64,000 nucleotides of DNA from Acidobacteriota bacterium (GTDB lineage Bacteria; Acidobacteriota; Terriglobia; UBA7540): NCBI GenBank assembly GCA_004298155.1, contig SCRD01000001.1, positions 1 to 64,000 on the forward strand, read 5' to 3'. Of the stretch, positions 36,395 to 46,931 are shown piece by piece (positions within the stretch are counted from its first letter, which is position 1; every line of letters starts with the position of its first letter). The notes under the pieces are model-generated. The model made no database searches. It worked only from the letters and a program-made list of their open reading frames with translations, and had not been told where the DNA came from. The translations under genes and the position numbers were made by a program.

Positions 36395-36667
36395 GATCCC
36401 TCCTTTTACCGCACGTTGAATGGTTCGTCACAAACAAGCAGACGAGAATCGAACATTTTCGTCGTCCGCAGGTACTGGACATACCCCTTTCCGTTCAAAA
36501 AATAACCTGCTGACGTACTACCACCGTTAACGTGAATGACGATTTGAAGGTGGCAGCTCCGCGCTGTCCGCTAACCGTTACCGTTAGGCAGGCTGCTGAA
36601 AACACCGGGCGTGCTAGAGACTGCGACGTTCCCGGAGATCTGCCGAAGTGTTGATCCCCGCGGGCGT

Positions 36668-37138
36668 TCAAAGTCTGGAGACTATTTCCAGAGCAAGGGT
36701 CTTCTCAAGCGATTTGACCTTCTCCACGGAGTGTTCACCCTTCACGCTGACGGAAAACGCAGAGTTTCCTTTCAGCACATTGAGGGTCGTTCCGAGGCCG
36801 GCCGCTGTTACGAAGTAGGCGTCATTGCTAATGCCGCTAACTGGCACCTTGGTTATCCCTTGATAGGGCGTCTTTCCACGGGTGAATTTCTCCTGCGTAC
36901 TCAAAGTCACCACGACCCTTTTGGAAAGGCCGGGGGTGTGTCCGGCGGACCACCCGCACATCTGTGTGAGATTGGGAACGACGTGCGTTCCTGCCTTAAC
37001 CGTGACGCCCAATGCGGCGCTCACCTGGGCCTGGGTCAGGAGCGAACAGGCATCTTTCGTTGCCGCTCGCAATGGCCTTGAAGTAATGAGGGAAAACACC
37101 GTTACTATGATCGCAACCATTGTCCTTTTTGATCTCAC
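36668..37138 (-). CDS. Exported protein with DUF3558-like CSLLT motif
   Basis: A 156-residue protein. The GTG at 37138 is preferred because GGAGG lies 8 bases upstream. A signal peptide covers about 1-26 (RSKRTMVAIIVTVFSLITSR, then PLRAAT). The mature part begins DACSLLTQAQVSAALGVTV, then TQMCGW, and later VSGISNDAYFV and a C-terminal helix. The paired cysteines and the CSLLT-x-Q-x-x-AALG phrase recur in small exported proteins resembling DUF3558. Function unknown. It stands apart from its neighbours, with gene-free DNA on both sides. Confidence 0.65.
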   Translation of the reverse strand: MRSKRTMVAIIVTVFSLITSRPLRAATKDACSLLTQAQVSAALGVTVKAGTHVVPNLTQMCGWSAGHTPGLSKRVVVTLSTQEKFTRGKTPYQGITKVPVSGISNDAYFVTAAGLGTTLNVLKGNSAFSVSVKGEHSVEKVKSLEKTLALEIVSRL

Positions 37139-37440
37139 GGAATCCACCTCCAGACTTCCATCTTGCAGGCTGCTACCTTGTACCGAGTTCCACAAGGTTC
37201 CAAAATCCTACATGATTGCGTTCGGTCGCGTCCATTCTTTTTTTCTCCCTGGACGCGCGAGTGGCGTCCCGATAGATCGGGCGATCATGCAATGGGGTCC
37301 ATGGGCAGCAGCGAAGTGTCATTCAGAAAATAAAACCTCCAGCTTGACCACGGTCACCCTCCGCTGGCTTCCTATTCCCTACTCCCCGCTTCCCCACTGC
37401 TTTTTCATCCTTCATCCTTCAGAATTCATACTTGCCTTTG

Positions 37441-37461
37441 CCCCACTCAGCTTCGCTGATC
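37441..37461 (+). repeat. 21-bp exact direct repeat, second copy
   Basis: Identical to 36006-36026 (CCCCACTCAGCTTCGCTGAT plus C). Flanking bases are only partly conserved. Confidence 0.7.
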
Positions 37462-37680
37462 GCAGACCCCAGAGATCAGGGTCTGCGCCAGCCGCGCCTT
37501 GGTTCTGCACTATACGCCTTGCTGCCACTTCAATCCACTCCCTGGGGGATCACAGAGACAGAAGCCGCCTCTGCGCCACGCGCGAATTTGCTTGACACGC
37601 ACTGGCCTAGCATGGTAGCCTTCTTCCAGTGTCAGAGGGCTTTAATTTGTGGGACAAATGAGACGAATGGGACGAAAAAA

Positions 37681-37865
37681 TTCGTTTTTTGAAAAACGAA
37701 CCGGAGAGGTTATTGAAAACAAAGGACCGGCCTGAAAAACGAACCGGAACGAACCGGAAAACGAAGCTGGGAAGTTGTTGAAAACACGTTGCTGTGGAAA
37801 AAACGAACCGAAAACGAAGCTACCGATCTTGTTGAAAACATTAGCGGGCCAAAATAACGAACCGA
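37681..37865. repeat. Degenerate tandem repeats led by a perfect hairpin
   Basis: Four units each contain AACGAACCG (near 37695, 37738, 37802 and 37856), and three carry TT(G/A)TTGAAAACA later in the unit. Unit lengths are uneven, about 43, 63 and 54 bases. The array is headed by perfect inverted arms TTCGTTTTT (37681-37689) and AAAAACGAA (37692-37700). The array is purine-rich on the plus strand. Confidence 0.7.
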
Positions 37866-38108
37866 AGACAATTCGGAGCTTCTCTAGCCTATCCCTTACC
37901 GCAAGAGGTATTCGCTTTGCCCTGCTTGAGCCGGTCAGAAGATGCGCGAGGTCCTGACTCTGGCGCAAGCGCGAAGCCGTAAAGTATTGCAGCGTGAAAC
38001 ATCTCTGGCCGCTTCCCGGCCCCTTGCCCACCGGCTTTTTCGCGGGGACAACTCTTGAAGACGGTCATGCCTGCCAATTGAATTTAATCCTGGTTGCCGC
38101 GGCCTGCC

Positions 38109-40156
<2,048 letters not shown>

Positions 40157-40161
40157 CCTGC

Positions 40162-40737
40162 CTACTCTGCTTCTGGATGCGCGTGGGCGTTCCCACTGTC
40201 CAGGTTCGCAAGATCGAAGACTACGGCCACTTCGTCACAACGGAAATACTTCTCGCACTGCAGGCAGTCTCGCCAGACCTTCTGGGGCAGCGCGGTCCGC
40301 TCGACGGGATAGAAACCCATCTTGGAGAAGAAATCAGGGGCCATTGTGAGCGCGAAGACCCTTTTCAGCCCCAGCCGCTCTGCCTCGTGCATCAGCCGGT
40401 ATGTGACCGCACGGCCCAGTCCTGAGGCCTTCTGCTGAGGGTCCACGCAAAGCGACCGGATTTCCGCCAGCTCCTCGTTATAAAGGCGGAGCGCTCCGCA
40501 GGCCGCCACCTGGCCGTCTTTTTCTGCCACTGTGAACTCCCAGATGTTTTCGTAGAGTTCGGGGAGCGAACGGTGAAGCAGGACCTCCTTGGTGGCATAC
40601 TGATGGATCAGCTCGAAGAGGGCGGGAGCGTCGGTAAGGCGGGCTTTGCGGAGGGCTGGCAAAATCGTGCTCTGTGCCGGCTCCGCAGCCGCCACAAGCG
40701 CCTCTGGAGGGAACTTCGTGATGGTGTCGATTTCCAT
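40162..40737 (-). CDS. argA: Short GNAT-type N-acetylglutamate synthase candidate
   Basis: A 191-residue GNAT acetyltransferase. RKARLTDAPALFELIHQYA opens the domain, EIRSLCVDPQQKASGLGRAV contains the acetyl-CoA loop (Q/R-x-x-G-x-G/A type), and FFSKMGFYPVERTALPQKVW is typical of stand-alone ArgA-like acetyltransferases. These make N-acetylglutamate, the first step of arginine synthesis, without the amino-acid-kinase domain of classical ArgA. It starts 2 bases after argF and ends the arginine operon, which supports this role. Another amino-acid acetyltransferase remains possible. It converges with the VanZ-like gene. Confidence 0.78.
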   Translation of the reverse strand: MEIDTITKFPPEALVAAAEPAQSTILPALRKARLTDAPALFELIHQYATKEVLLHRSLPELYENIWEFTVAEKDGQVAACGALRLYNEELAEIRSLCVDPQQKASGLGRAVTYRLMHEAERLGLKRVFALTMAPDFFSKMGFYPVERTALPQKVWRDCLQCEKYFRCDEVAVVFDLANLDSGNAHAHPEAE

Positions 40738-40739
40738 GA

Positions 40740-41699
40740 TTAATGCGACTGCATCAGCAGCAGGAGGAGCGCCTTCTGAACGTGCAGGCGGTTTTCGGCC
40801 TGGTCGTAGACGAGCGACCTGGAAGAATCGATAACGGCGTCGATGACTTCCTGTCCCCGGTGCGCCGGAAGGCAGTGGAGGAAAACGGCGTCAGGCCCGG
40901 CGGCCTGCATCAGGCTCTCCGTCACCTGATAAGGTGCGAAAACCTGCGTCCTGAGATGTGCGGCATATTCCTGGCCCATGCTGGCCCAGACGTCGGTATA
41001 AACCGCGTGCACGCCGGCAACGGCTTCCAGAGGATCGCGGAGCACATGGATCTTTGCGCCCGTTGTGCGGGCCAGCGCTTTCGCCTGTTCCACCATTTCT
41101 GTTTTGGGTTCAAAGCCGGAGGGCGTTGCCACCCGGACTGTCGCGCCCAACCTGGCGCCTGTCAGCATCAGCGAGTGGCAGACGTTGTTGCCATCGCCGA
41201 TGAAGGCCAGCTTCAGACCCTTCACGCGGCCAAACTTCTCCGTCAGGGTAAAGTAGTCACCGAGCGCCTGGCAGGGGTGAAGCAGGTCCGTGAGAGCGTT
41301 CACCACGGGGATGGAGGCGTTCTCGGCGAGCTCAACAACCGAGCTGTGGGAGAAAGTGCGGGCCACGATGCCGTTTACCCAGCGATCAAGGTTGCGGGCA
41401 ACGTCTTTAATCGATTCCCGTTCCCCCAGGCGCGGCTTGGAGTGGTCCAGATAAACGGCGAACCCTCCCATGCTGGTCATTCCGACTTCAAAAGTCACGC
41501 GGGTGCGGAGCGACGGCTTTTCGAAGATCATCGCCAGCTGCTTGCCGGCAAGTGCCTGAGCGTATGACGCGGGTGAGGCCTTCACTCGCCCTGCAAGGTC
41601 AAAAATCAGATGGACGTCACTTGCACAAAGGTCCTGGTCGGCGATTAAATCATGGACAGTCAGTTGCTCTTGTTTTTCCATAGTTGCGACGGGCGTCAT
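40740..41699 (-). CDS. argF: Ornithine carbamoyltransferase
   Basis: A 319-residue transferase that makes citrulline from ornithine and carbamoyl phosphate. The carbamoyl-phosphate loop is FEKPSLRTR (S63, R65, T66, R67); HPCQALGD and the ornithine loop DVWASMGQE are present, as is HCLPAHRG near the C-terminus. The Leu in SLRT replaces the usual Thr, a common variant. The ATG overlaps the argD stop by four bases (ATGA). It is the fourth gene of the operon. Confidence 0.95.
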   Translation of the reverse strand: MTPVATMEKQEQLTVHDLIADQDLCASDVHLIFDLAGRVKASPASYAQALAGKQLAMIFEKPSLRTRVTFEVGMTSMGGFAVYLDHSKPRLGERESIKDVARNLDRWVNGIVARTFSHSSVVELAENASIPVVNALTDLLHPCQALGDYFTLTEKFGRVKGLKLAFIGDGNNVCHSLMLTGARLGATVRVATPSGFEPKTEMVEQAKALARTTGAKIHVLRDPLEAVAGVHAVYTDVWASMGQEYAAHLRTQVFAPYQVTESLMQAAGPDAVFLHCLPAHRGQEVIDAVIDSSRSLVYDQAENRLHVQKALLLLLMQSH

Positions 41700-42913
41700 G
41701 CGCGCACCCCTTTCTTTTCAATGCGTGAAACAGAAATTAAGATCGAGCGCAGCACCTCGATCAGTTGATCGACATGTTGCCGTTCGATGACCAGAGGAGG
41801 AAGAAATCTCAGGACTTGTTCCTGTGTGCAATTGAACAGCATTCCGGCTTCCACCCCCTGCTGGACGATTTCCTTGCCGGGGACCGAGAGTTCCGCGGCG
41901 AGCATCAGTCCCTGGCCGCGGACCTGACGAATGACGGGGAGCTCCTTCTGAAGATTCAACAACTGGTTCTTAAAATACGAGCCAACCTCGCAGACGTGCC
42001 TCAGAAAATCCGGCCGCTGGAGAATTTCGAGAAATTTCAGCGCCAGGCGGCACTGAAGCGGGCCGCCGCCGAAGGTAGTGCCGTGCATTCCGGGATGGAA
42101 TGCCTGGGCAACCTCTTCGCGGGCCAGAATGGCGGCCAGCGGCAAGCCGCCGGCCAGGGGCTTTGCCACCAGAACGATGTCAGGGTTGAGGCCCACCCGC
42201 TGGTAAGCAAAGAAGCTCCCGGTGCGGCCCAAACCGCATTGGATTTCATCACAGATAAACACCGCGCCATGCTCGCGGCACAGCTCCTCGCCGGTTTTCA
42301 GGAACTCCTCATCGAGTTCCACAACGCCGCCTTCGCCCTGGATAACTTCCACCACCAGTGCGGCGACATCCGGCGAAAAATTTCTCTTGAGGTGGACCAC
42401 GTCATCCTGGCGGATAAACTTCACGCCCGGCGGCAGAGGTTCAAAGGGCTTGCGGTATTTTTCCGGCCAGGTTGCCGCCAGTGCGCCCATGGTGCGCCCG
42501 TGGAACGAGTTCTCAACGGCCAGGATGCCCGTCCGGTCGGGCGATTGCTCGCGGCCGTAAGCGCGGGCCAGCTTGAGGGCGCCCTCGACGGCCTCGGTGC
42601 CTGTGTTGGCAAAGAATACGCGGTCAAGCCCCGCAATCTTTGCCAGCTCGTCTGCCAGCGGCGCCTGGAAAGGATGGTAGATGAGGTTCGAAACGTGAAG
42701 CAGGTTCTCCGACGGGTCCCGCAATACGGCCATGATTTCCGGATGCGCGTGGCCTAAGGCGTTTACCCCAAGGCCGCCGAGGAAATCCAGATATTTCCGG
42801 CCCTGGTCGTCGTAGAGGTAGCAGCCCTCGCCGTCCACGGCCAGAAAGGGCAGGCGCGTATAGGTGGGAACCAGCCTGCGTTCTTCAAGTTCTGCAATCT
42901 GTTCGTAGTTCAT
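41696..42913 (-). CDS. argD: Acetylornithine aminotransferase
   Basis: A 405-residue class III PLP aminotransferase that converts N-acetylglutamate semialdehyde to N-acetylornithine. The PLP lysine is K251 in VLVAKPLAGGLPLAA. NTGTEAVEGALKLAR and FICDEIQCGLGRTG give the phosphate-binding and cofactor-contacting segments. It overlaps argB upstream and argF downstream by four bases each, so translation is probably coupled. Succinyldiaminopimelate aminotransferase activity is a common second role of ArgD. Confidence 0.94.
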   Translation of the reverse strand: MNYEQIAELEERRLVPTYTRLPFLAVDGEGCYLYDDQGRKYLDFLGGLGVNALGHAHPEIMAVLRDPSENLLHVSNLIYHPFQAPLADELAKIAGLDRVFFANTGTEAVEGALKLARAYGREQSPDRTGILAVENSFHGRTMGALAATWPEKYRKPFEPLPPGVKFIRQDDVVHLKRNFSPDVAALVVEVIQGEGGVVELDEEFLKTGEELCREHGAVFICDEIQCGLGRTGSFFAYQRVGLNPDIVLVAKPLAGGLPLAAILAREEVAQAFHPGMHGTTFGGGPLQCRLALKFLEILQRPDFLRHVCEVGSYFKNQLLNLQKELPVIRQVRGQGLMLAAELSVPGKEIVQQGVEAGMLFNCTQEQVLRFLPPLVIERQHVDQLIEVLRSILISVSRIEKKGVRA

Positions 42914-43710
42914 GATGCGCTTATGATCCTTGTCCCCACGCTTTCACGTTTGATGACTGTTCGGAGCAAAGAGTTTTGTTCGTCTGGAGAAATAATGTCA
43001 ATCTCATGAACGCCGTGCTGAAGGGTTCGCGCGCAGGACCGCAGCTTTGGAATCATTCCATCCCGCACCGTGCCCTTTTGAATCAGCCTCTGGATGTCCC
43101 TGGTCCGCAGCAGCGGAAGCACTCGCCGCTCTGCATCCCACACGCCGCCGGATTCCGTCAGGTAAACCAGCCGGTCGGCTTCAATGGCTGCTGCCAGGGC
43201 CGCCGCAAGGTCGTCAGCGTTGATGTTGAGGTATTCGCCTCCGGCGCTGAGCCCGAGGCTCGCGACGACAGGGACAAACCCCTTGGAGAATGCCAGGTTG
43301 AGAATAGCGATGTTGATCTTTGTCGGGCGACCCACAAAACCCAGGTCCTTCTTTACCCCGTTGGCAGTGGCTTTCAAACGGCGGGCCGTCACCAGCTTGC
43401 CGTCGCCGCCGCAGATCCCGATTGCCGGTTGCCGCAGCGCTTCCAGATCGGCAACCCACTGCTTGTTAATGGTCCCGGCCAATACCATCAGAGCAACGTC
43501 GCGCGTGGCGGCGTCAGTCACACGCAGGCCGTTATGGAACACCGTCTCGATTCCCAGGCGTTGGAGTGTGTTCGTCAGGGCCTTGCCGCCTCCATGGACA
43601 ACCACCACGCGATGGCCGGCACCGGCCAGGCCGGCAATCTGCCGCGCCAGACGCTGGCGCCGAAACTGTTCTTCCGCTGACTGGCCTCCTACTTTGACGA
43701 CAATTTTCAC
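42910..43710 (-). CDS. argB: Acetylglutamate kinase
   Basis: A 266-residue amino-acid kinase that phosphorylates N-acetylglutamate. VVKVGGQS binds ATP phosphates, VVVVHGGGKALT carries the substrate-binding glycines, and EYLNINADDLAAALAAAIEA plus KGTVRDGMIPKLRSC match the family. It lacks a long N-terminal helix of the arginine-inhibited type, so feedback inhibition may be weak. ATGA overlaps join it to argC and argD. Confidence 0.93.
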   Translation of the reverse strand: MKIVVKVGGQSAEEQFRRQRLARQIAGLAGAGHRVVVVHGGGKALTNTLQRLGIETVFHNGLRVTDAATRDVALMVLAGTINKQWVADLEALRQPAIGICGGDGKLVTARRLKATANGVKKDLGFVGRPTKINIAILNLAFSKGFVPVVASLGLSAGGEYLNINADDLAAALAAAIEADRLVYLTESGGVWDAERRVLPLLRTRDIQRLIQKGTVRDGMIPKLRSCARTLQHGVHEIDIISPDEQNSLLRTVIKRESVGTRIISAS

Positions 43711-44795
43711 GTCAGTGCTGTTTCTTCGGCAAAGCCATACATCACGTTCATGTTCTGGATGGCCTGCCCCGCGGCTCCTTTCGTCAGATTATCGAGCGCG
43801 GAGACGATGATCATGCGCCTGCCGTCCGTGTCGAGCGAGAAACCGATGTCCGCATAGTTGGTCTGGGCAACGGACTGGATTTCCGGCACGCCGGCGCCCA
43901 GCACGCGGACAAATGGCGCCCCGGCGTAGAAATCACGGTAGAGCGCAACGGCTTCCTCATGCGTCCGGGACCTTGACAGGCGGATGTAAATGGTGCTTAG
44001 AATGCCGCGGGTGATGGGCAGCAGGTGGGGCGTGAAGACGAAATCCTTCTCAGCGAGATACAGCTCTTGAAGCATTTCCGGAACGTGGCGGTGGTTAAAA
44101 AGTCCGTAGGCGCGGCAGTTCTCGTTGACCTCCACAAAATGGAGCTTCTCGTTCACTCCCCGGCCCGCTCCGCTGGCACCGGATTTGGAGTCCGAAATGA
44201 TGCCTGCCTCGATGTCAACCCAGCCTTTTTTCATGGCGGGAGCGAGAGCCAGAATCACCGAAGCGGCGTAGCAACCTGGATTGGCAACGAGGCGGGCCTT
44301 TGCGATCCGTGCGGAATTCATCTCCGTCAGACCGTAAACGGCTTCTTCCAATTCCGCTTGCGCATTGTGCTCAAACCCGTACCAGCGCGGATAGACGGAA
44401 GCGTCCTTCAATCGGAAAGCAGCGCTCAAATCCACCACCCGGAGATGGCGCTCCAGCAGCCGGGGAGTGATTTCAAGGGCCGTTTGGTGCGGAGTTGCCA
44501 AAAAAACTATATCTACATCGGAAGGCGGCAAGGCTTCGACCGAAAGCGGCTGGCAGAGAACCGAGAACTTTCCCCGAAGCGATGGGTGAGAATGCTCGAT
44601 GGGAAACTCTTTTCTCCCGTCGCGGCCGGAAGACATCAGCCGTGTAACGCGCGCGTAAGGATGGCGGCCCAGCAGGCGCAGGAGTTCCAGCCCGGCGTAG
44701 CCCGTTGCGCCCGCAACAGCTACCCGTACGACCCTGGACGAACCCGCGTGTTTGCCTGGAGCGCTGAAGGTTTCAGCCTCGGTGATCGCCTTCAC
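43707..44795 (-). CDS. argC: N-acetyl-gamma-glutamyl-phosphate reductase
   Basis: A 362-residue dehydrogenase that reduces N-acetylglutamyl phosphate with NADPH. The Rossmann motif is VAVAGATGYAGLELLRLLGR and the catalytic cysteine is C175 in VANPGCYAAS. SDSKSGASGAGRG and the C-terminal GAAGQAIQNMNVMYGF fit the family. The GTG start gives about 20 extra N-terminal residues before the fold; no strong ribosome-binding site is visible, so a later start is possible. It is the first gene of the arginine operon, and candidate ArgR boxes lie just upstream. Confidence 0.93.
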   Translation of the reverse strand: MKAITEAETFSAPGKHAGSSRVVRVAVAGATGYAGLELLRLLGRHPYARVTRLMSSGRDGRKEFPIEHSHPSLRGKFSVLCQPLSVEALPPSDVDIVFLATPHQTALEITPRLLERHLRVVDLSAAFRLKDASVYPRWYGFEHNAQAELEEAVYGLTEMNSARIAKARLVANPGCYAASVILALAPAMKKGWVDIEAGIISDSKSGASGAGRGVNEKLHFVEVNENCRAYGLFNHRHVPEMLQELYLAEKDFVFTPHLLPITRGILSTIYIRLSRSRTHEEAVALYRDFYAGAPFVRVLGAGVPEIQSVAQTNYADIGFSLDTDGRRMIIVSALDNLTKGAAGQAIQNMNVMYGFAEETALT

Positions 44796-44809
44796 TGAAT
44801 TGCCCGGTT

Positions 44810-44840
44810 GGAATATTTATGCAACATACGCATAATTATG
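44810..44840 (-). promoter_or_regulatory. Two candidate ArgR boxes upstream of argC
   Basis: GAATATTTATGCA (44811-44823) matches the ARG-box core GAATWWWWATTCA at 12 of 13 positions. A second palindrome CATAATTATG (44831-44840) is centred 19 bases away. Paired boxes are typical of ArgR operators. They lie just downstream of the -10 box. Confidence 0.6.
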
Positions 44841-44869
44841 TTTCTACTTGAAACGGCTCGCCCTGTCAA
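44841..44869 (-). promoter_or_regulatory. Promoter for argCBDF-argA
   Basis: On the minus strand TTGACA (44869-44864) and TAGAAA (44846-44841) are 17 bases apart. The predicted start falls within the candidate ArgR boxes, so bound repressor would block transcription. Confidence 0.55.
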
Positions 44870-44942
44870 GGGAAAATAGTGCCTGGCGTGTGGGCTGCCG
44901 TCAGGCGAAACCGAGTGGAAATCGGGGTGGGTTTTCAACACC

Positions 44943-45665
44943 ATGAAAATCGCAATTTCGATACCGGAAAAAGAGAAAGCAAAGGGCCAACATTCACCTT
45001 ACTTTAAGGCCCTCACGGCCGCCGGAGCCAGACTCGAAGAAATCCAGATGATCATGCCTCCTGGGAACGGCCTACCCTCGTCGGGCGATTTTGACGGGAT
45101 CCTTCTGGCGGGCGGGGAAGATGTTGACCCGGAACTTTATGGCGAGCAGATTAAATATGACAGCGTGAAAACCAACCGGGTGCGCGACGATTTTGAAGTG
45201 GACCTGCTCGAAAAGGGGCTTCAATCACGCATTCCTATCCTCGGTATTTGCAGGGGGGCCCAATTGATCAACGTGCGGTTTGGCGGAACGCTTTACCAGG
45301 ATTTGAAAAGCGAAACAGCTCTTGAACGAGACCACAGGCAGCAGGGCAGCCGCAGTGCGACCACGCACTCTATAACCGTGACGGAACCGGATTCAGTTCT
45401 GCGCGGGGCTTTTGCGGGCATGTGCAGGGTGAACAGCCTTCATCACCAGGCGATCAAGCGCCTGGGTAGAGGTTTGAAGGTCACGGCCCATTCGGAGGAC
45501 GAACTGTACGAGGCTGTCGAATTGGCGGAGGATTACCCTTTCTTTCTGGCCGTCCAATGGCACCCCGAGGAGATGGTCAGCGAGCATCCTGAGCAGCTGA
45601 AGATCTTTCAGGATTTTGTCGCGCGGTGCCGGGAGCGCGCAGTAAGGAATGCCGCAACCGGGTAG
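44943..45665 (+). CDS. Class I glutamine amidotransferase-like hydrolase (peptidase C26, PuuD-like)
   Basis: A 240-residue protein of the gamma-glutamyl-GABA hydrolase type. The triad is C103 (GICRG), H207 and E209 (QWHPE). LLAGGEDVDPELYGE and NSLHHQAI are family phrases. PuuD-like enzymes cleave gamma-glutamyl amides, for example in polyamine breakdown; other members act on folate polyglutamate or unknown amides. It diverges from the arginine operon and is followed by Mug- and macro-domain genes on the same strand. No polyamine genes are adjacent, so the substrate is open. Confidence 0.87.
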   Translation: MKIAISIPEKEKAKGQHSPYFKALTAAGARLEEIQMIMPPGNGLPSSGDFDGILLAGGEDVDPELYGEQIKYDSVKTNRVRDDFEVDLLEKGLQSRIPILGICRGAQLINVRFGGTLYQDLKSETALERDHRQQGSRSATTHSITVTEPDSVLRGAFAGMCRVNSLHHQAIKRLGRGLKVTAHSEDELYEAVELAEDYPFFLAVQWHPEEMVSEHPEQLKIFQDFVARCRERAVRNAATG

Positions 45666-45709
45666 CGTCTACCCAATTGCCCGTGTGCATCGAGTGAGGA
45701 TGAATCGCG

Positions 45710-46213
45710 GTGTATCCCGATCTGCCAGACTACCTCCGTCCCGGGCTAAGGCTTGTTTTCGTCGGGTTTAATCCCGGCGAGCGCTCTGCCAGAATCGGCC
45801 ACTATTATGCCGGGAGGGGCAACCAGTTCTGGAATTTACTCTTTGAATCGGGCCTGACGCCGGTCCATCTGGGGCCGGAGGAAGACTATCGCATACTCGA
45901 ATTTGGCTTTGGCTTGACCGATATCGTAAAGCGCTGGTCCAACTCCATCAACGAGTTGAGCAAAGAAGACTTTCATTGCGGAGTCCCTGTGCTCGAAGCA
46001 AAACTCATGCAGGCGGCGCCCGAAGCCATCGCGTTCAACGGAAAGACGTGCTTTGAGGAGTTCCAGGGTCGCAAAGCTGAGCTGGGGCCCCAACGCTCCC
46101 TGCTCGGAAGCTCCAGGATTTATGTCCTACCCTCAACCAGCGGTCGCAATGGGAGTCTTTCACGTTCCCAGAAGCTTCACTATTTTTGTAAACTCAAACG
46201 CTGGCTGGGTTAA
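45710..46213 (+). CDS. Mismatch-specific uracil/thymine-DNA glycosylase (Mug/TDG family)
   Basis: A 167-residue DNA glycosylase. VGFNPGERSARIGHYYAGRG contains the active-site NPG motif (N21, P22, G23), and GNQFWNLL follows. The late segment VLPSTSGRN corresponds to the family's NPSG-type loop that inserts at the mispair, here altered to STSG. Mug removes U or T mispaired with G. The start is GTG with GAGG about 9 bases upstream; the ATG at 45700 is in another frame. It lies 45 bases after the amidase gene. Confidence 0.9.
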   Translation: MYPDLPDYLRPGLRLVFVGFNPGERSARIGHYYAGRGNQFWNLLFESGLTPVHLGPEEDYRILEFGFGLTDIVKRWSNSINELSKEDFHCGVPVLEAKLMQAAPEAIAFNGKTCFEEFQGRKAELGPQRSLLGSSRIYVLPSTSGRNGSLSRSQKLHYFCKLKRWLG

Positions 46214-46338
46214 TGTGCCTTCAGGACGAATCCACGGGCGGTGGAAGCATTGCCGCCGGGAGCGGGCTTGAAACACTGGCTTCAAGCTGCGATCTCAGTT
46301 ATTCTTGCACTAACTAAAACTTAAACACCCGAGGAAAT

Positions 46339-46875
46339 ATGCCAGCCAGCATCTGCTTCATGAAGGGCGATATCACCGCGCTCGAAGTTGACGCGATCGT
46401 TAATGCGGCCAATAACGAACTGGTGTTGGGAGGTGGAGTTGCAGGCGCCATCCGGACCAAAGGTGGCCCGCGAATCCAGGAAGAATGCGACCGCATCGGC
46501 CCTATCCGTCTGGGTGAGGCTGCCGTCACTACAGGAGGCAACCTCAAGGCGTACTACGTGATCCATGCCGCCAGTATGAAATTGGGGGAGGAGACCACAG
46601 CAGAATCCTTGCGGAATTCAACGCACAACAGCCTGCTCTGCGCCGAGGAGAAGGGTCTTAAGACGATTGCTTTTCCGGCCATCGGTACAGGGATCGCCGG
46701 TTTTCCGATGGGGGATTGTGCAAGGATTATGATCAGTGAAGTGCTCGCGCACCTTAGGTCACGCAGCAGCCTGGAAAAGATCTACTTCGTGCTCTTTGAC
46801 GACGCGGCGCTCAAAACGTTTGAAGAGACTTACAAGAAGCTCACCAGCCGGCCCGCTGCCGGTAAGCCCGTCTGA
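46339..46875 (+). CDS. Macro-domain ADP-ribose-binding hydrolase
   Basis: A 178-residue macro domain. [20 protein letters not shown] and GGGVAGAI (31-38) form the ADP-ribose pocket, with D11 and N22-N25 at the usual contact positions; [13 protein letters not shown] is the second loop. It resembles MacroD-type and YmdB-type enzymes that remove O-acetyl-ADP-ribose or protein-bound ADP-ribose. No ADP-ribosyltransferase is seen nearby. It follows the Mug-type gene on the same strand by 125 bases, a pairing that may reflect nucleic-acid damage response, but this is inference. Confidence 0.9.
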   Translation: MPASICFMKGDITALEVDAIVNAANNELVLGGGVAGAIRTKGGPRIQEECDRIGPIRLGEAAVTTGGNLKAYYVIHAASMKLGEETTAESLRNSTHNSLLCAEEKGLKTIAFPAIGTGIAGFPMGDCARIMISEVLAHLRSRSSLEKIYFVLFDDAALKTFEETYKKLTSRPAAGKPV

Positions 46876-46931
46876 AATTTGGCAGGATTCAGACAAAGAC
46901 TTGACCCGCCAGGGCAGCCCGTTGCCACCCG

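Larger units (their letters stand above)
37139..38108. other. Gene-poor, repeat-rich intergenic region
   Basis: About 970 bases before guaB. The first half shares repeat pieces with 35568-36067. The second half, 37681-37865, is a run of degenerate tandem units. No convincing gene is present on either strand; the minus frame 37642-38031 is repeat translation. Confidence 0.5.

Noticed and set aside
37691-37865. Possible CRISPR array
   Set aside because: Repeats are short and imperfect, spacing is uneven, and no cas genes are in the window.
37642-38031. A 129-codon minus frame over the tandem repeats
   Set aside because: Its repeated Phe/Gly/Ser pattern is only the translation of the AACGAACCG array.
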